Assembly: GCF_001613165.1 (NCBI RefSeq)
Contig: NZ_BDBV01000029.1
Span: forward strand, 30,334 to 94,333
Origin: Nocardia mexicana NBRC 108244
GTDB lineage: Bacteria > Actinomycetota > Actinomycetes > Mycobacteriales > Mycobacteriaceae
Length of the DNA: 64,000 nucleotides
Direction of reading: 5' to 3'
This document shows positions 41,155 through 49,202 of the stretch, in pieces. Numbering within the stretch: position 1 is the first letter of the stretch; each line of letters opens with the position of its first letter. The notes beneath the pieces are model-generated. The model made no database searches. It was not told the DNA's origin and worked only from the letters and a program-made list of their open reading frames with translations. Both the position numbers and the translations under genes were made by a program.

Positions 41155-42128
41155 ATCCCACGCTGCACATCCTGACCCGCACCGATCTCGCCGATGTCGA
41201 CATCATGCCCGGCGAGATCATCGCGCTCGTCGAGGACGGCTATCAGGCGTTCGCGCAGGGCGATTCGCGCTGTCCGACGAAGTTGATGATGCCGATTCCG
41301 GTGGAGGAACGCGATGCGGTGTCCTATTCCATGCTCGGCTACGACGGCTCGCTGCAGCAGCTCGGTTTCAAGACCTCCTACCGGCAGGGCAGCGACAACG
41401 CCGAAAAGTACTACACGACAATCAGTCTCTACGACGACACCACCGGCCTGCCGTTCGCGTTCATGGACTGCCAGCGGGTCGGCGCCTCGCGCACGCCCGC
41501 GACCACGGCGATCATCGCCAAGCACAGCGCGCGGCCGGATGCCACCAGCGCCTTGATGATCGGCACCGGGGTGCAGGGCCGCAACACGCTGCCGTTCCTG
41601 CTGACCGTGCTGCCCGGCCTGGAGCGGCTGCGGCTGTTCGGCACCCATCCCGACGGCATCGCCGACACCATCGCCACCCTGCACCGCTACTTCCCCAACC
41701 GGGAGGTCGAACTCGTCGAGGATGTTCCGGCGGCCGTCGCCGAATCCGATATCGTCGTGGCCGCCTCCGGCCGCGCCGCGCATCCGAAGGTGCAGACGGC
41801 CTGGCTGAAGCCGGGCGGGCTGCTGATCTCGGTCGCCAGCAAGGGTGTCGCGGGCGGCGCGCTGCGGAACGCGGACTACGCGATCGCCACCAACACCGGC
41901 CAGCTCGGGGTGACCGGGACCCGGCTCGCCGGGCCGGACGGCAAGGTGGAGATCCACGCCGAACTGCCCGATATCGTCGCCGGACGGGCCCCCGGGCGCC
42001 GCGACCCGCAGGATCGGGTGTTCGCCTTCTCGAGCGGCATGGTGATCACCGACATCCCGGTGGCACACGCCCTGGCCACCCGCGCGGTGGCGGCCGGGCG
42101 CGGACAGGAGGTGTCGCTGTGGTCGTGA
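41151..42128 (+). CDS. SbnB-like NAD-dependent dehydrogenase (ornithine cyclodeaminase/mu-crystallin family)
   Basis: This 325-residue protein has the OCD-family substrate-side motif LGFKTSYRQGSDNAEKYYTTISLYDDTTGLPFAFMDCQ and the NAD-binding loop MIGTGVQGRNTLPFLL. SbnB oxidatively splits N-(1-amino-1-carboxy-2-ethyl)-glutamate, made by SbnA, into 2,3-diaminopropionate and 2-oxoglutarate. The presence of an SbnA-like gene two positions downstream supports that role or a related opine-type reaction. The start overlaps the ATPase stop, and GAGGAAACG gives an additional ribosome binding site. Substrate specificity is inferred. Confidence 0.75.
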   Translation: MNPTLHILTRTDLADVDIMPGEIIALVEDGYQAFAQGDSRCPTKLMMPIPVEERDAVSYSMLGYDGSLQQLGFKTSYRQGSDNAEKYYTTISLYDDTTGLPFAFMDCQRVGASRTPATTAIIAKHSARPDATSALMIGTGVQGRNTLPFLLTVLPGLERLRLFGTHPDGIADTIATLHRYFPNREVELVEDVPAAVAESDIVVAASGRAAHPKVQTAWLKPGGLLISVASKGVAGGALRNADYAIATNTGQLGVTGTRLAGPDGKVEIHAELPDIVAGRAPGRRDPQDRVFAFSSGMVITDIPVAHALATRAVAAGRGQEVSLWS

Positions 42129-43453
42129 CCACCATTTCCCTGCCCGCGCTGGAAAAGCCCTGGGCCCAGGAGGTTCGGGCCGATTCCGAGCTGCTGTTCG
42201 ATATCGGGCACGCCGTCGGCGGCCCGTTCCACGTCGTCTATCCCGAGCAGTTCGCCGATAATCTCCGCGCGTTCCAGGCGGTGCTCGACGAGCACGGTGT
42301 GCGCGGCCAGGTCTATTTCGGCAAGAAGGCGAACAAGGCCGGATGCTGGCTGTCGAAGGTCGCCGAACTGGGCGGCGCGGTGGACGTCGCCAGCGCACCC
42401 GAGCTGATTCACGCTCTCGCACAGGGCATCCGAGGCCAGGACATCGGAGTCACCGGCGCCGCCAAGAGCGACGAGCTGCTCTGGCTCGCTGTCCGGCACG
42501 GCTGCCTGGTCGCCATCGACTCCCTCGACGAACTGGACCGCATCACCGCGCTGGCCCGCACCGACGGACCGGCCCGCATCCTGCTGCGAGTGCTGCCGCC
42601 GCGCGCGCCGCACAGCAGGTTCGGGCTGTCCCCCGGCGATCTGGAGGCGGCGCTGGTCCGCTGCGCCGAACTGCGACAGCACCTCGAAATGTCCGGCTTC
42701 TCCTTCCATCTCGACGGCTACGCCGTAGCGCCGCGCGCCGAATTGGCCTGGGAGCTCATCGAACTGGTCGCCAAGGCGCGGGCCGCGGGGCTCGCGGCGC
42801 AGGCGGTCTGCATCGGCGGCGGGTTCGCCTGCAGCTATCTCGCCGCGGACGACTGGGAGGCGTTCACCAGCGGTCGCACCGACGACTGGTTCCATGCCGG
42901 GAAGCAGTTCGAGAAGTTCTACCCGTACGCCCAGAGACCGGTCGGGGCGGCCATGCTCGAGGCCGTTCTGACCGTCGAATTCGACGGGGCGTCGCTGGCG
43001 CACCACCTGCGCGACAACGACATCCGGCTGTTTCTGGAACCGGGCCGGGCCCTGCTGATCGATGCCGGATTCACGGTGTTCCCGGTGCAGGGCTTCAAGC
43101 GCAACGACGCCCACGGCATCACCACGGTGGCCGGGCTGAGCATGAGCGTCTCCGAACAGTGGAAGGGCAGCGAGTTCCTTCCGGATCCGATCCTGGTGCC
43201 GCGCAACAGGATCGCCGACGCGCAACCGGTCGCCTCGTGCGTGGGCGGCGCCAGCTGCATGGAGTACGACGTCCTCACCTGGCGCAAGGTGCCGTTCCCG
43301 CAGGCGCCCGCGGCCGGGGATCTGCTCGTCTATCCCAATACCGCCGGGTACCAGATGGACAAGAACGAGAGCGAATTCCACCAGCTCCCGCTGCCCCCGA
43401 AGATCGTGCTGACCCGCGAGAACGGGCGGTTGCGCTGGAGACTCGACCGATGA
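42119..43453 (+). CDS. fold-III PLP-dependent decarboxylase (LysA/SbnH-like)
   Basis: This is a 444-residue alanine-racemase-fold decarboxylase. The PLP lysine is K70 in VYFGKKANKAGC. Barrel motifs include GGAVDVASAPELIHAL and FSFHLDGYA; GGGFACSY holds the phosphate-binding Gly-rich loop; EPGRALLIDAGF follows. The catalytic Cys/Asp region is GGASCMEYDVL. SbnH in staphyloferrin B synthesis and diaminopimelate or ornithine decarboxylases are relatives. Here it probably decarboxylates a diaminopropionate-derived intermediate to give an ethylenediamine unit (inference). GTG 42119 has AGGAGG (42106-42111) and overlaps the upstream gene by 10 bp. Confidence 0.78.
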   Translation: MVVTTISLPALEKPWAQEVRADSELLFDIGHAVGGPFHVVYPEQFADNLRAFQAVLDEHGVRGQVYFGKKANKAGCWLSKVAELGGAVDVASAPELIHALAQGIRGQDIGVTGAAKSDELLWLAVRHGCLVAIDSLDELDRITALARTDGPARILLRVLPPRAPHSRFGLSPGDLEAALVRCAELRQHLEMSGFSFHLDGYAVAPRAELAWELIELVAKARAAGLAAQAVCIGGGFACSYLAADDWEAFTSGRTDDWFHAGKQFEKFYPYAQRPVGAAMLEAVLTVEFDGASLAHHLRDNDIRLFLEPGRALLIDAGFTVFPVQGFKRNDAHGITTVAGLSMSVSEQWKGSEFLPDPILVPRNRIADAQPVASCVGGASCMEYDVLTWRKVPFPQAPAAGDLLVYPNTAGYQMDKNESEFHQLPLPPKIVLTRENGRLRWRLDR

Positions 43454-44577
43454 CCGGTCTCGCGCCCCGCCGCGAACCCGTCGTGCACCGGGCCTCCGAG
43501 CTGATCGGCCGCACCCCCCTGCTGGAGCTGACCCGCACCGGCACGGGCACGCGGCTGCTGCTCAAGCTGGAGCAGTTCAACCCCACCGGGTCGGCGAAGG
43601 TGCGCATGGCCCGGGAGATGGTGCTGCACGCCGAGCGCACCGGACTGCTGGGTCCCGGCGGGCACATCGTCGAGCCGACCTCCGGGAACACGGGCACGGG
43701 GCTGGCCCTGATCGCCCTGGAGCGCGGCTACACGTTCACCGCCGTCGTGGACGGGCACGCGGCCCGCGACAAACTCCGGGCGATGAGGGCCCTGGGTGCG
43801 CGGCTGGTATTCGTCGACGGCGCCGACGGCGGACCGAGCACCGTCGCGCGGCGGGCCAAGGCGGCCGAGATCGCCGCGGCCACCGGGGCCTATTGGCCCG
43901 ACCAGCACAACAATCCGGGCAACGGTGCGGGCTACCGGGGGCTGGCCGAGGAACTGCGGGCCGACCTCGGCACCGACATCGACTGCCTGATCGGCGCGGT
44001 CGGCACCGGCGGATCGCTGTGCGGCACGGTGGAAGAGCTGCGCCGCCACGGATCTCGGGTGCGCACCGTCGGCGTCGAACCCACCGGCTCGATCATCTTC
44101 GGCGGGCCCGGCCGCCCGTACTGGCAGACCGGCGCGGGCAGCCCCGCCGGATTCCAGGTGGGCAGCAATGTCGACTACCGCCACATCGACGAGGGCTGCA
44201 AGGTCGCCGACGTCGACGCGTTCGCCACGGCCCGCGTCGTGGCCTGCCGCACCGGGCTGCTCATCGGCGGAACCGCCGGTGCCGCAATATATGTCGCGCT
44301 GCGCCGACTGCTGCGCCTGCGGCCCGGCAGCACCGCCGTGGTGCTGGTGTGCGATGCGGGCGAGAAGTATCTCGACTCGGTCTACGACGACGACTGGCTG
44401 CTCGAGCGCGGCCTGCTCGACCATCTCGCGCATCAGCGGATCAAGAGACTGCTGACGGCCTACGACGATTCAGTCCAGCTCGCCGCCGTCCGATACGTCG
44501 TCGACGGGCCGCACGACAACGCGGGGACCCGGGGCCGGCCCGGCCGCGCGGCCGACCTGGAACGGACCGGAACATGA
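43450..44577 (+). CDS. SbnA-like PLP synthase (cysteine-synthase family)
   Basis: This is a 375-residue fold-II PLP enzyme. The PLP lysine is K50 in EQFNPTGSAKVRMAREM, the substrate loop is EPTSGNTGTGLALIALERGY and the phosphate-binding loop is GAVGTGGSLCGTVEELR. SbnA condenses O-phosphoserine with glutamate to N-(1-amino-1-carboxy-2-ethyl)-glutamate, while cysteine synthases use sulfide. Company with an SbnB-like dehydrogenase argues for an SbnA-type condensation. A C-terminal extension of about 40 residues (VVDGPHDNAGTRGRPGRAADLE) looks disordered. It starts with ATGA overlap and ends overlapping the MATE start. Confidence 0.78.
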   Translation: MTGLAPRREPVVHRASELIGRTPLLELTRTGTGTRLLLKLEQFNPTGSAKVRMAREMVLHAERTGLLGPGGHIVEPTSGNTGTGLALIALERGYTFTAVVDGHAARDKLRAMRALGARLVFVDGADGGPSTVARRAKAAEIAAATGAYWPDQHNNPGNGAGYRGLAEELRADLGTDIDCLIGAVGTGGSLCGTVEELRRHGSRVRTVGVEPTGSIIFGGPGRPYWQTGAGSPAGFQVGSNVDYRHIDEGCKVADVDAFATARVVACRTGLLIGGTAGAAIYVALRRLLRLRPGSTAVVLVCDAGEKYLDSVYDDDWLLERGLLDHLAHQRIKRLLTAYDDSVQLAAVRYVVDGPHDNAGTRGRPGRAADLERTGT

Positions 44578-46001
44578 GGGAGCACATGAGGATTCGCTGG
44601 GCCGACTATCGCGCCATCCTGGGCGTCGCCGGTCCCGTCATCGGCATTCAGCTCGCCCAGATCGCGCTGACCACCGTCGACCTGGCGATGATGGGCCTGC
44701 TCGGCGTCGCCGCGGTCGCGGCGGGCGGCCTGGCGCTGCTGCTGTACAACCAGATTCGCACCATGTGCGTCGGGATGGTCACCGGCGTCGGCAATATGGT
44801 GTCCGGCGCCGTCGGCCGGGCCGACAAGCGCGGCGGCGATGCGGAACTCGACGAGCAGGCCCGCGACGAGATCCGCGGATACCTGCGGGCAGCCTTCGCG
44901 GTCGCCACCCTCACCTCGGTGGCCGGGGCGATCGTCCTGATCGCGATCGGATACCTGCTGGGCGCGCTGGGACAGCGCCCGGAGGTCGTCGACGCGGCCC
45001 GCTCGATCATCTGGACGCTGGCGCCCGGCCTGGTGCCGATGCTGTGGCTGAACGTGTTGCGGCAGTTCGCCGTCGGGATGCGCCGGGCGGGATCGCTGAT
45101 GCGGGTGACGATCCTCTCGATCGGCGTCAACGCGCTGCTCAACGCCGTGTTCATCTACGGGTGGCTGGGGCTGCCCGAGCTCGGGCTCGCCGGAATCGGG
45201 CTGGCCACCACCATCGTTCAGCTGTGGACCTGCGGCACCTACCTGGTGTCGGTGCGGCGCGACGACCTGCTCGGCTCGCTCCTGACCGTGCGCGGGTGGC
45301 GGGCCGATCTCGCCACGGTGCGGCAGATCACCGCCATGGGCACCCCGATCTCGCTCACCTACGGCGCCGAAGCCGCGATCACCTCCGTCGCAACCCTCAT
45401 GATGGGCAGCTTCGGGCCGGTGGCGCTGGCGGCCAGCAATATCGTGAACAACCTGGCGCAGATCGTGTACCAGTTCAATATCGGCCTGTCCCAAGGCTCG
45501 TCGATCCTGGTGAGCCGCGTGGTCGGGCAGGGCGAACGGCACGCCGCGCGCGGCATCGCCCGGCGCACGTTCACCCTCGCCTTTACGCTCATGACCGCGA
45601 TCGGGCTGGTGTACGTCCTCGCCCCCGATGCGGTGCTCACCCCGTTCCTGCGCGAGCACCGCGACGACGCGGCGGTCGCCTCCGCCGCGGCCACGCTGCT
45701 CTGGTTCGCCATCGTGCACCAGTACTGCAAGGGTTCGCAGAATCTGTGCATCGGCCTGCTGCGCGGCCTGGGCAACACCAAGGCCGGCATGAAGAACACG
45801 CTGATCGGCTACTTCGCCGTCGGCATCCCGGCCATGGGCCTGTTCGGCTACGGGCTCGGCTGGGAAGGGCCGGGCGTGTGGCTCGGGCTGTGCCTCGGCT
45901 TCGGCACCACGGCGGCGCTGGTGTACCGCACCTTCCGCCTCGAATCAGCGGTACCGCAACAGACTTCGGAACCGGCGATCGCGGCGGGCAAGTCCGGCTG
46001 A
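44574..46001 (+). CDS. MATE-family efflux transporter
   Basis: This is a 475-residue permease with about 12 helices. MATE features are VAGPVIGIQLAQIALTTVDLAMMGLLGVAAVAAGGLALLLYNQI near the N-terminus and VALAASNIVNNLAQIVYQFNIGLSQGSSILVSRVVGQGE in the second half, the mirrored repeats of the NorM type. These antiporters use H+ or Na+ to expel small polar or cationic molecules. As last gene of the operon, translationally coupled (ATGA), it probably exports the apo-metallophore. A second ATG at 44586 is an alternative start. Confidence 0.87.
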   Translation: MREHMRIRWADYRAILGVAGPVIGIQLAQIALTTVDLAMMGLLGVAAVAAGGLALLLYNQIRTMCVGMVTGVGNMVSGAVGRADKRGGDAELDEQARDEIRGYLRAAFAVATLTSVAGAIVLIAIGYLLGALGQRPEVVDAARSIIWTLAPGLVPMLWLNVLRQFAVGMRRAGSLMRVTILSIGVNALLNAVFIYGWLGLPELGLAGIGLATTIVQLWTCGTYLVSVRRDDLLGSLLTVRGWRADLATVRQITAMGTPISLTYGAEAAITSVATLMMGSFGPVALAASNIVNNLAQIVYQFNIGLSQGSSILVSRVVGQGERHAARGIARRTFTLAFTLMTAIGLVYVLAPDAVLTPFLREHRDDAAVASAAATLLWFAIVHQYCKGSQNLCIGLLRGLGNTKAGMKNTLIGYFAVGIPAMGLFGYGLGWEGPGVWLGLCLGFGTTAALVYRTFRLESAVPQQTSEPAIAAGKSG

Positions 46002-46064
46002 GGCCCGGGGTTCGCCGCGACGGTGCCGACTGCCGGGCGGCATCGCCGCGTCCGTGAACCCATG

Positions 46065-46117
46065 GTGCGAATCCCTCGTAGTTCCGGTGATGTCGGACCT
46101 ACGGGGGATTTTTCGCA
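46065..46117. terminator. bidirectional hairpin after the metallophore operon
   Basis: The left arm (GTGCGAATCCCTCGTAG, from 46066) and right arm (CTACGGGGGATTTTTCGCAC, to 46117) pair with small bulges over roughly 17 bp around a short loop. The element sits between the MATE stop (46001) and the convergent TetR stop (46123). The right arm contains TTTTT. Confidence 0.6.
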
Positions 46118-46122
46118 CGTGC

Positions 46123-46746
46123 TCACCCACCCGAACTCGGACCGCGCTCCGCATACGTCCGCAGCATGTCCTCCAGTAGCCCCAGTACCGCATCGTCGAG
46201 GTCCGGCCGGGTGTACACACCCCGGACCACGGCCTCCCCCGAGAAGACGTACAGCATCGCGAAGAACAGCGGCTCCCGCACCTGTTCCGGAAAATTCGCC
46301 AGCACCTCGGCCTCGTTGACGGCCGACACGATGTCGCGGTAGTAGGACTCCGCGATCGGCGTTATGCGCGAACGCAATTCGTCGTCCGATCGCGCGGCCA
46401 GATAGATCTCACGGAGCGCGTGGGTGAGCGCCGAGGACTGTGCCTGTCGCAGAAACCGCAGGGCCACATCGAGAGTGTCGTCGGCGGCGCCGAGTTGCGC
46501 TGTCGCCGCACGGAAACCGTCGAGCTGCCGGGCCACGATCGCCTCGGCGGTGCGCACGATCAGATCCAGCCGGCTGTCGAACTGGCGAAACATCGCACCC
46601 GTCGACAGCCCGGCGCGCCCGCAGATCTCCTGCACGCTGGCGCGGTGATAGCCGACCTCGCCGATGGCGGCGAGCGTGGCGTCGATCAGTTTCGTCACCG
46701 TGGCGGCGCGGCGTTCCTGCTGGGTGCGGCGGTGCGGTCGGGTCAC
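46123..46746 (-). CDS. TetR-family transcriptional regulator
   Basis: This is a 207-residue regulator with N-terminal HTH TVTKLIDATLAAIGEVGYHRASVQEICGRAGLSTGAMFRQFDSRLDL. The C-terminal ligand domain is typical in length (LREIYLAARSDDELRSRITPIAESYYRDIV). The start is GTG 46746. It is divergent from the secreted lipase, with 143 bp between holding the lipase promoter, so that gene is the likely target. It is not obviously linked to the metallophore operon, which it faces convergently. Confidence 0.85.
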   Translation of the reverse strand: MTRPHRRTQQERRAATVTKLIDATLAAIGEVGYHRASVQEICGRAGLSTGAMFRQFDSRLDLIVRTAEAIVARQLDGFRAATAQLGAADDTLDVALRFLRQAQSSALTHALREIYLAARSDDELRSRITPIAESYYRDIVSAVNEAEVLANFPEQVREPLFFAMLYVFSGEAVVRGVYTRPDLDDAVLGLLEDMLRTYAERGPSSGG

Positions 46747-46782
46747 GATCGCCCATCATGCCAGTGCTCGCGGACGTGACCG

Positions 46783-46812
46783 TTGACACAGTTTCCCGCA
46801 AAGACATACAGT
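46783..46812 (+). promoter_or_regulatory. promoter of the secreted lipase
   Basis: The -35 is TTGACA (46783-46788) and the -10 is TACAGT (46807-46812), with an 18-bp spacer, 77 bp before ATG 46890. AGCGCT at 46831-46836, downstream of the expected start, may belong to an operator. Confidence 0.5.
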
Positions 46813-46889
46813 CATGCACGTAACTTAGGAAGCGCTCGCTCTCTATTTGTGGCACGAGCGCGATCCGCGCGCATGTGGAGGAGCTCGGA

Positions 46890-48302
46890 ATGAAGGCGAC
46901 AACTCGGGCGATCGCCGCCCGGACCTGTGTGGCGATGATGGCGGCCGGACTGACCGTGGCCGTCTGCCCGATCGTCGCGAATACCGCTGCCGCGGAACCG
47001 GTTCCGGTGGCGCCGCCGCTGCCGTTCCCGCTGCCGCCGGCGCCGCCGTATCAGGATCAGGCGTTCTACAACCCGGATCCGGCGCGGGTCGCGGCGGCGC
47101 AGCCGGGCCAGATCCTGGCCGCCCGGCAGGTGAATCTGGCCAACTTCTGGCTGATCCCGCTGAATGTGCGGGCCTGGCAGGTTTCCTACCGCAGCACCAA
47201 CACTCGCGACGAGCCGATCGCCGCGGTGGCGACGGTGATCGTGCCGCACCGCCCGGCGCCGACCGGACAGCGCAGCCTGCTGTCGTTCCAGTTCGCGGAG
47301 GACTCGCTGTCGCAGAACTGCGCGCCGTCCTACGCGCTGCAGATGGGGTCGCTGCCCAATCCGCTCAACAATGTCATCCAGCTCGAATTCGTCGAAGTCC
47401 AAGCCATGCTGCAGCTCGGCCACGCGGTCGTGATCCCCGATCACGAAGGCCCCGACGCGGCGTATGCGGCCGGGCCGCTCGGCGGTCGCATCACCCTCGA
47501 CGGCATCCGGGCCGCCGAGAATTTCGATCCGGCCGGGCTGCAGGGCGCCGATACCCGCGTCGCGATGTGGGGCTATTCCGGCGGGGCCATTCCCACCGCG
47601 CACGCCGCCGAGCTGCAGCCCACCTACGCGCCCGAACTGAACCTCGTCGGCTCGTCCACCGGCGGCCTGATGGCCGATATCCGGATGGCCCTCGACTACA
47701 ACAATGCCACCTCCACCTTCGGCGGCGCGGTGCTCGGCGGCCTGTTCGGGGTGGCGCGGGAATACCCGCAGCTCAACGAGTTCATCGACAAGTACATGAA
47801 CCCGCTCGGCAAGGGCGTCCGGGTGATTCACGAAAACCAGTGCGTCGCACTGCAATTCGCCGGATTTCCGTTCGTGAACATCAAGGGCCTGTTCGACTAT
47901 CCGGGTGGCGATCCGCTGCTGGCGCCCGAACTCCAGCCGCTGCTGGACGAACTGACCCTCGGCAACCGCGGCACCCCCACCGCGCCGCTGCACATCTACG
48001 AGGCGCCGTTCGACGAGGCCATGCCGATCAACGCGGTCAACAAGACCTACGACATCTACTGCCGAGACCCGGAGGCCGAGGTCTTCTACACCCGCGACAT
48101 CCTCAGCGAGCACGGCATCGCCGCCGTATCCGGGACCGCCAGCGCCGCCATGTGGTTGAACGACCGGCTCAACGGCATTCCCGCGCCCGCCGGATGCCAC
48201 AACCGCGACGTGCCCAGCCAGATCCTGGATCCGGGCGCGATCGGCACCTTCGTGAACGCGATCGGGCAGACGCTGGCCTCGGCATTGGGCATGCCGGTCT
48301 GA
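46890..48302 (+). CDS. secreted triacylglycerol lipase (LIP family)
   Basis: This is a 470-residue exported lipase. The signal peptide is MKATTRAIAARTCVAMMAAGLTVAVCPIVANTAAAE, followed by a Pro-rich spacer. The nucleophile elbow is WGYSGGAIPT with Ser230. FQFAEDSLSQNCAPSYALQMG and LFGVAREYPQLNEFIDKYMNPLGK match the secretory-lipase family found in nocardiae, mycobacteria and Candida. It hydrolyses long-chain esters outside the cell. GGAGGAG at 46877-46883 sets ATG 46890. The divergent TetR probably regulates it. Two extra Cys pairs may form disulfides. Confidence 0.87.
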   Translation: MKATTRAIAARTCVAMMAAGLTVAVCPIVANTAAAEPVPVAPPLPFPLPPAPPYQDQAFYNPDPARVAAAQPGQILAARQVNLANFWLIPLNVRAWQVSYRSTNTRDEPIAAVATVIVPHRPAPTGQRSLLSFQFAEDSLSQNCAPSYALQMGSLPNPLNNVIQLEFVEVQAMLQLGHAVVIPDHEGPDAAYAAGPLGGRITLDGIRAAENFDPAGLQGADTRVAMWGYSGGAIPTAHAAELQPTYAPELNLVGSSTGGLMADIRMALDYNNATSTFGGAVLGGLFGVAREYPQLNEFIDKYMNPLGKGVRVIHENQCVALQFAGFPFVNIKGLFDYPGGDPLLAPELQPLLDELTLGNRGTPTAPLHIYEAPFDEAMPINAVNKTYDIYCRDPEAEVFYTRDILSEHGIAAVSGTASAAMWLNDRLNGIPAPAGCHNRDVPSQILDPGAIGTFVNAIGQTLASALGMPV

Positions 48303-48393
48303 TCGCGCCGAGCGCCGCGACCCGGCCTACCGGCACCGGCTGGCCGGGTCGCGCCTGCGGCCTACCGGCGGCGCCCGCCGGTAGGATCGCGGC

Positions 48394-49170
48394 ATGCCGG
48401 CTCCCCTGCTGCGATTGGTTCCCCTTCTCGCCGCGCTCGGGTTGGCCGCGGCCTGCTCGGGGAACAGCAACGACACGCCCGCGCCCACACCGATGGGACG
48501 CTCGTTCGTCTCGACGAAGGTCGAGGGCACTCCGATCCCCGGCGGCGGGCCGATGCAACTCACCTTCGCCGACGGGCGCGTCTCCGCCGACTCCGGCTGC
48601 AACACCGGCAGCGGACCGGTCAGCTTCGACGGCGATGTCCTGCGGGTCGCGGGGATGGCCACCACGCTGATGGCCTGCCCCGACGGCAAGTCCGGTGCCG
48701 ACGGCTGGCAGACCGACCTGCTGCAGTCGGCGCCGAAGTGGGCCCTCTCCGACGACACCCTCACACTGACCGGCAACGGCATCACCGTCACGCTGCTGGA
48801 CAAGAAGGTCGCCCAGCCGGACCGGCCGCTCACCGGCACCTCCTGGACCGTCACCGCACTGCTGCGACCCGATGCGCAGGTGCGCTCGCAGGCCCTCGAC
48901 GACGCGCACCCGACGCTCACCATCGCCCCCGACGGGCAGGTGAGCGGCAGCGCGGGCTGCAATCGGATGATGGGCACCGCCGAGATCGCGGGCGGTGACG
49001 TCACCTTCCGGATCGCCACCACCCGGATGGCGTGCGCGCCGGAGGTGATGGAGGTCGAGCGGCAGGTGCTGGAGGCGCTGGACGGCAAGACCTCGGCCAC
49101 GATCGACGCCGACACACTCACACTGCGCAATTCGGGCAACAATACCGGCCTGGTCCTGCGCGCCCAGTGA
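48394..49170 (+). CDS. lipoprotein with two META/HslJ domains
   Basis: This is a 258-residue exported lipoprotein: signal MPAPLLRLVPLLAALGLAAAC with lipidated Cys21, then SGNSND. It has two successive META domains: GRSFVSTKV...SADSGCNTGSGPVSF and GTSWTVTAL...SGSAGCNRMMGTAEI, each with the conserved GCN and a following MACP or MACA. META/HslJ proteins are envelope proteins of uncertain function, linked to stress or antibiotic resistance. It lies 92 bp after the lipase and 32 bp before the E1 gene on the same strand. Confidence 0.82.
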   Translation: MPAPLLRLVPLLAALGLAAACSGNSNDTPAPTPMGRSFVSTKVEGTPIPGGGPMQLTFADGRVSADSGCNTGSGPVSFDGDVLRVAGMATTLMACPDGKSGADGWQTDLLQSAPKWALSDDTLTLTGNGITVTLLDKKVAQPDRPLTGTSWTVTALLRPDAQVRSQALDDAHPTLTIAPDGQVSGSAGCNRMMGTAEIAGGDVTFRIATTRMACAPEVMEVERQVLEALDGKTSATIDADTLTLRNSGNNTGLVLRAQ

Positions 49171-49202
49171 ATCCGGCCCGCTTCCGGCCGCGGGGCAACA
49201 TC

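Noticed and set aside
36279..46001. Staphyloferrin B biosynthesis cluster
   Set aside because: SbnA/B/H-like enzymes are present, but none of the NIS synthetases (SbnC/E/F type) needed to join citrate and diaminopropionate is in the window.
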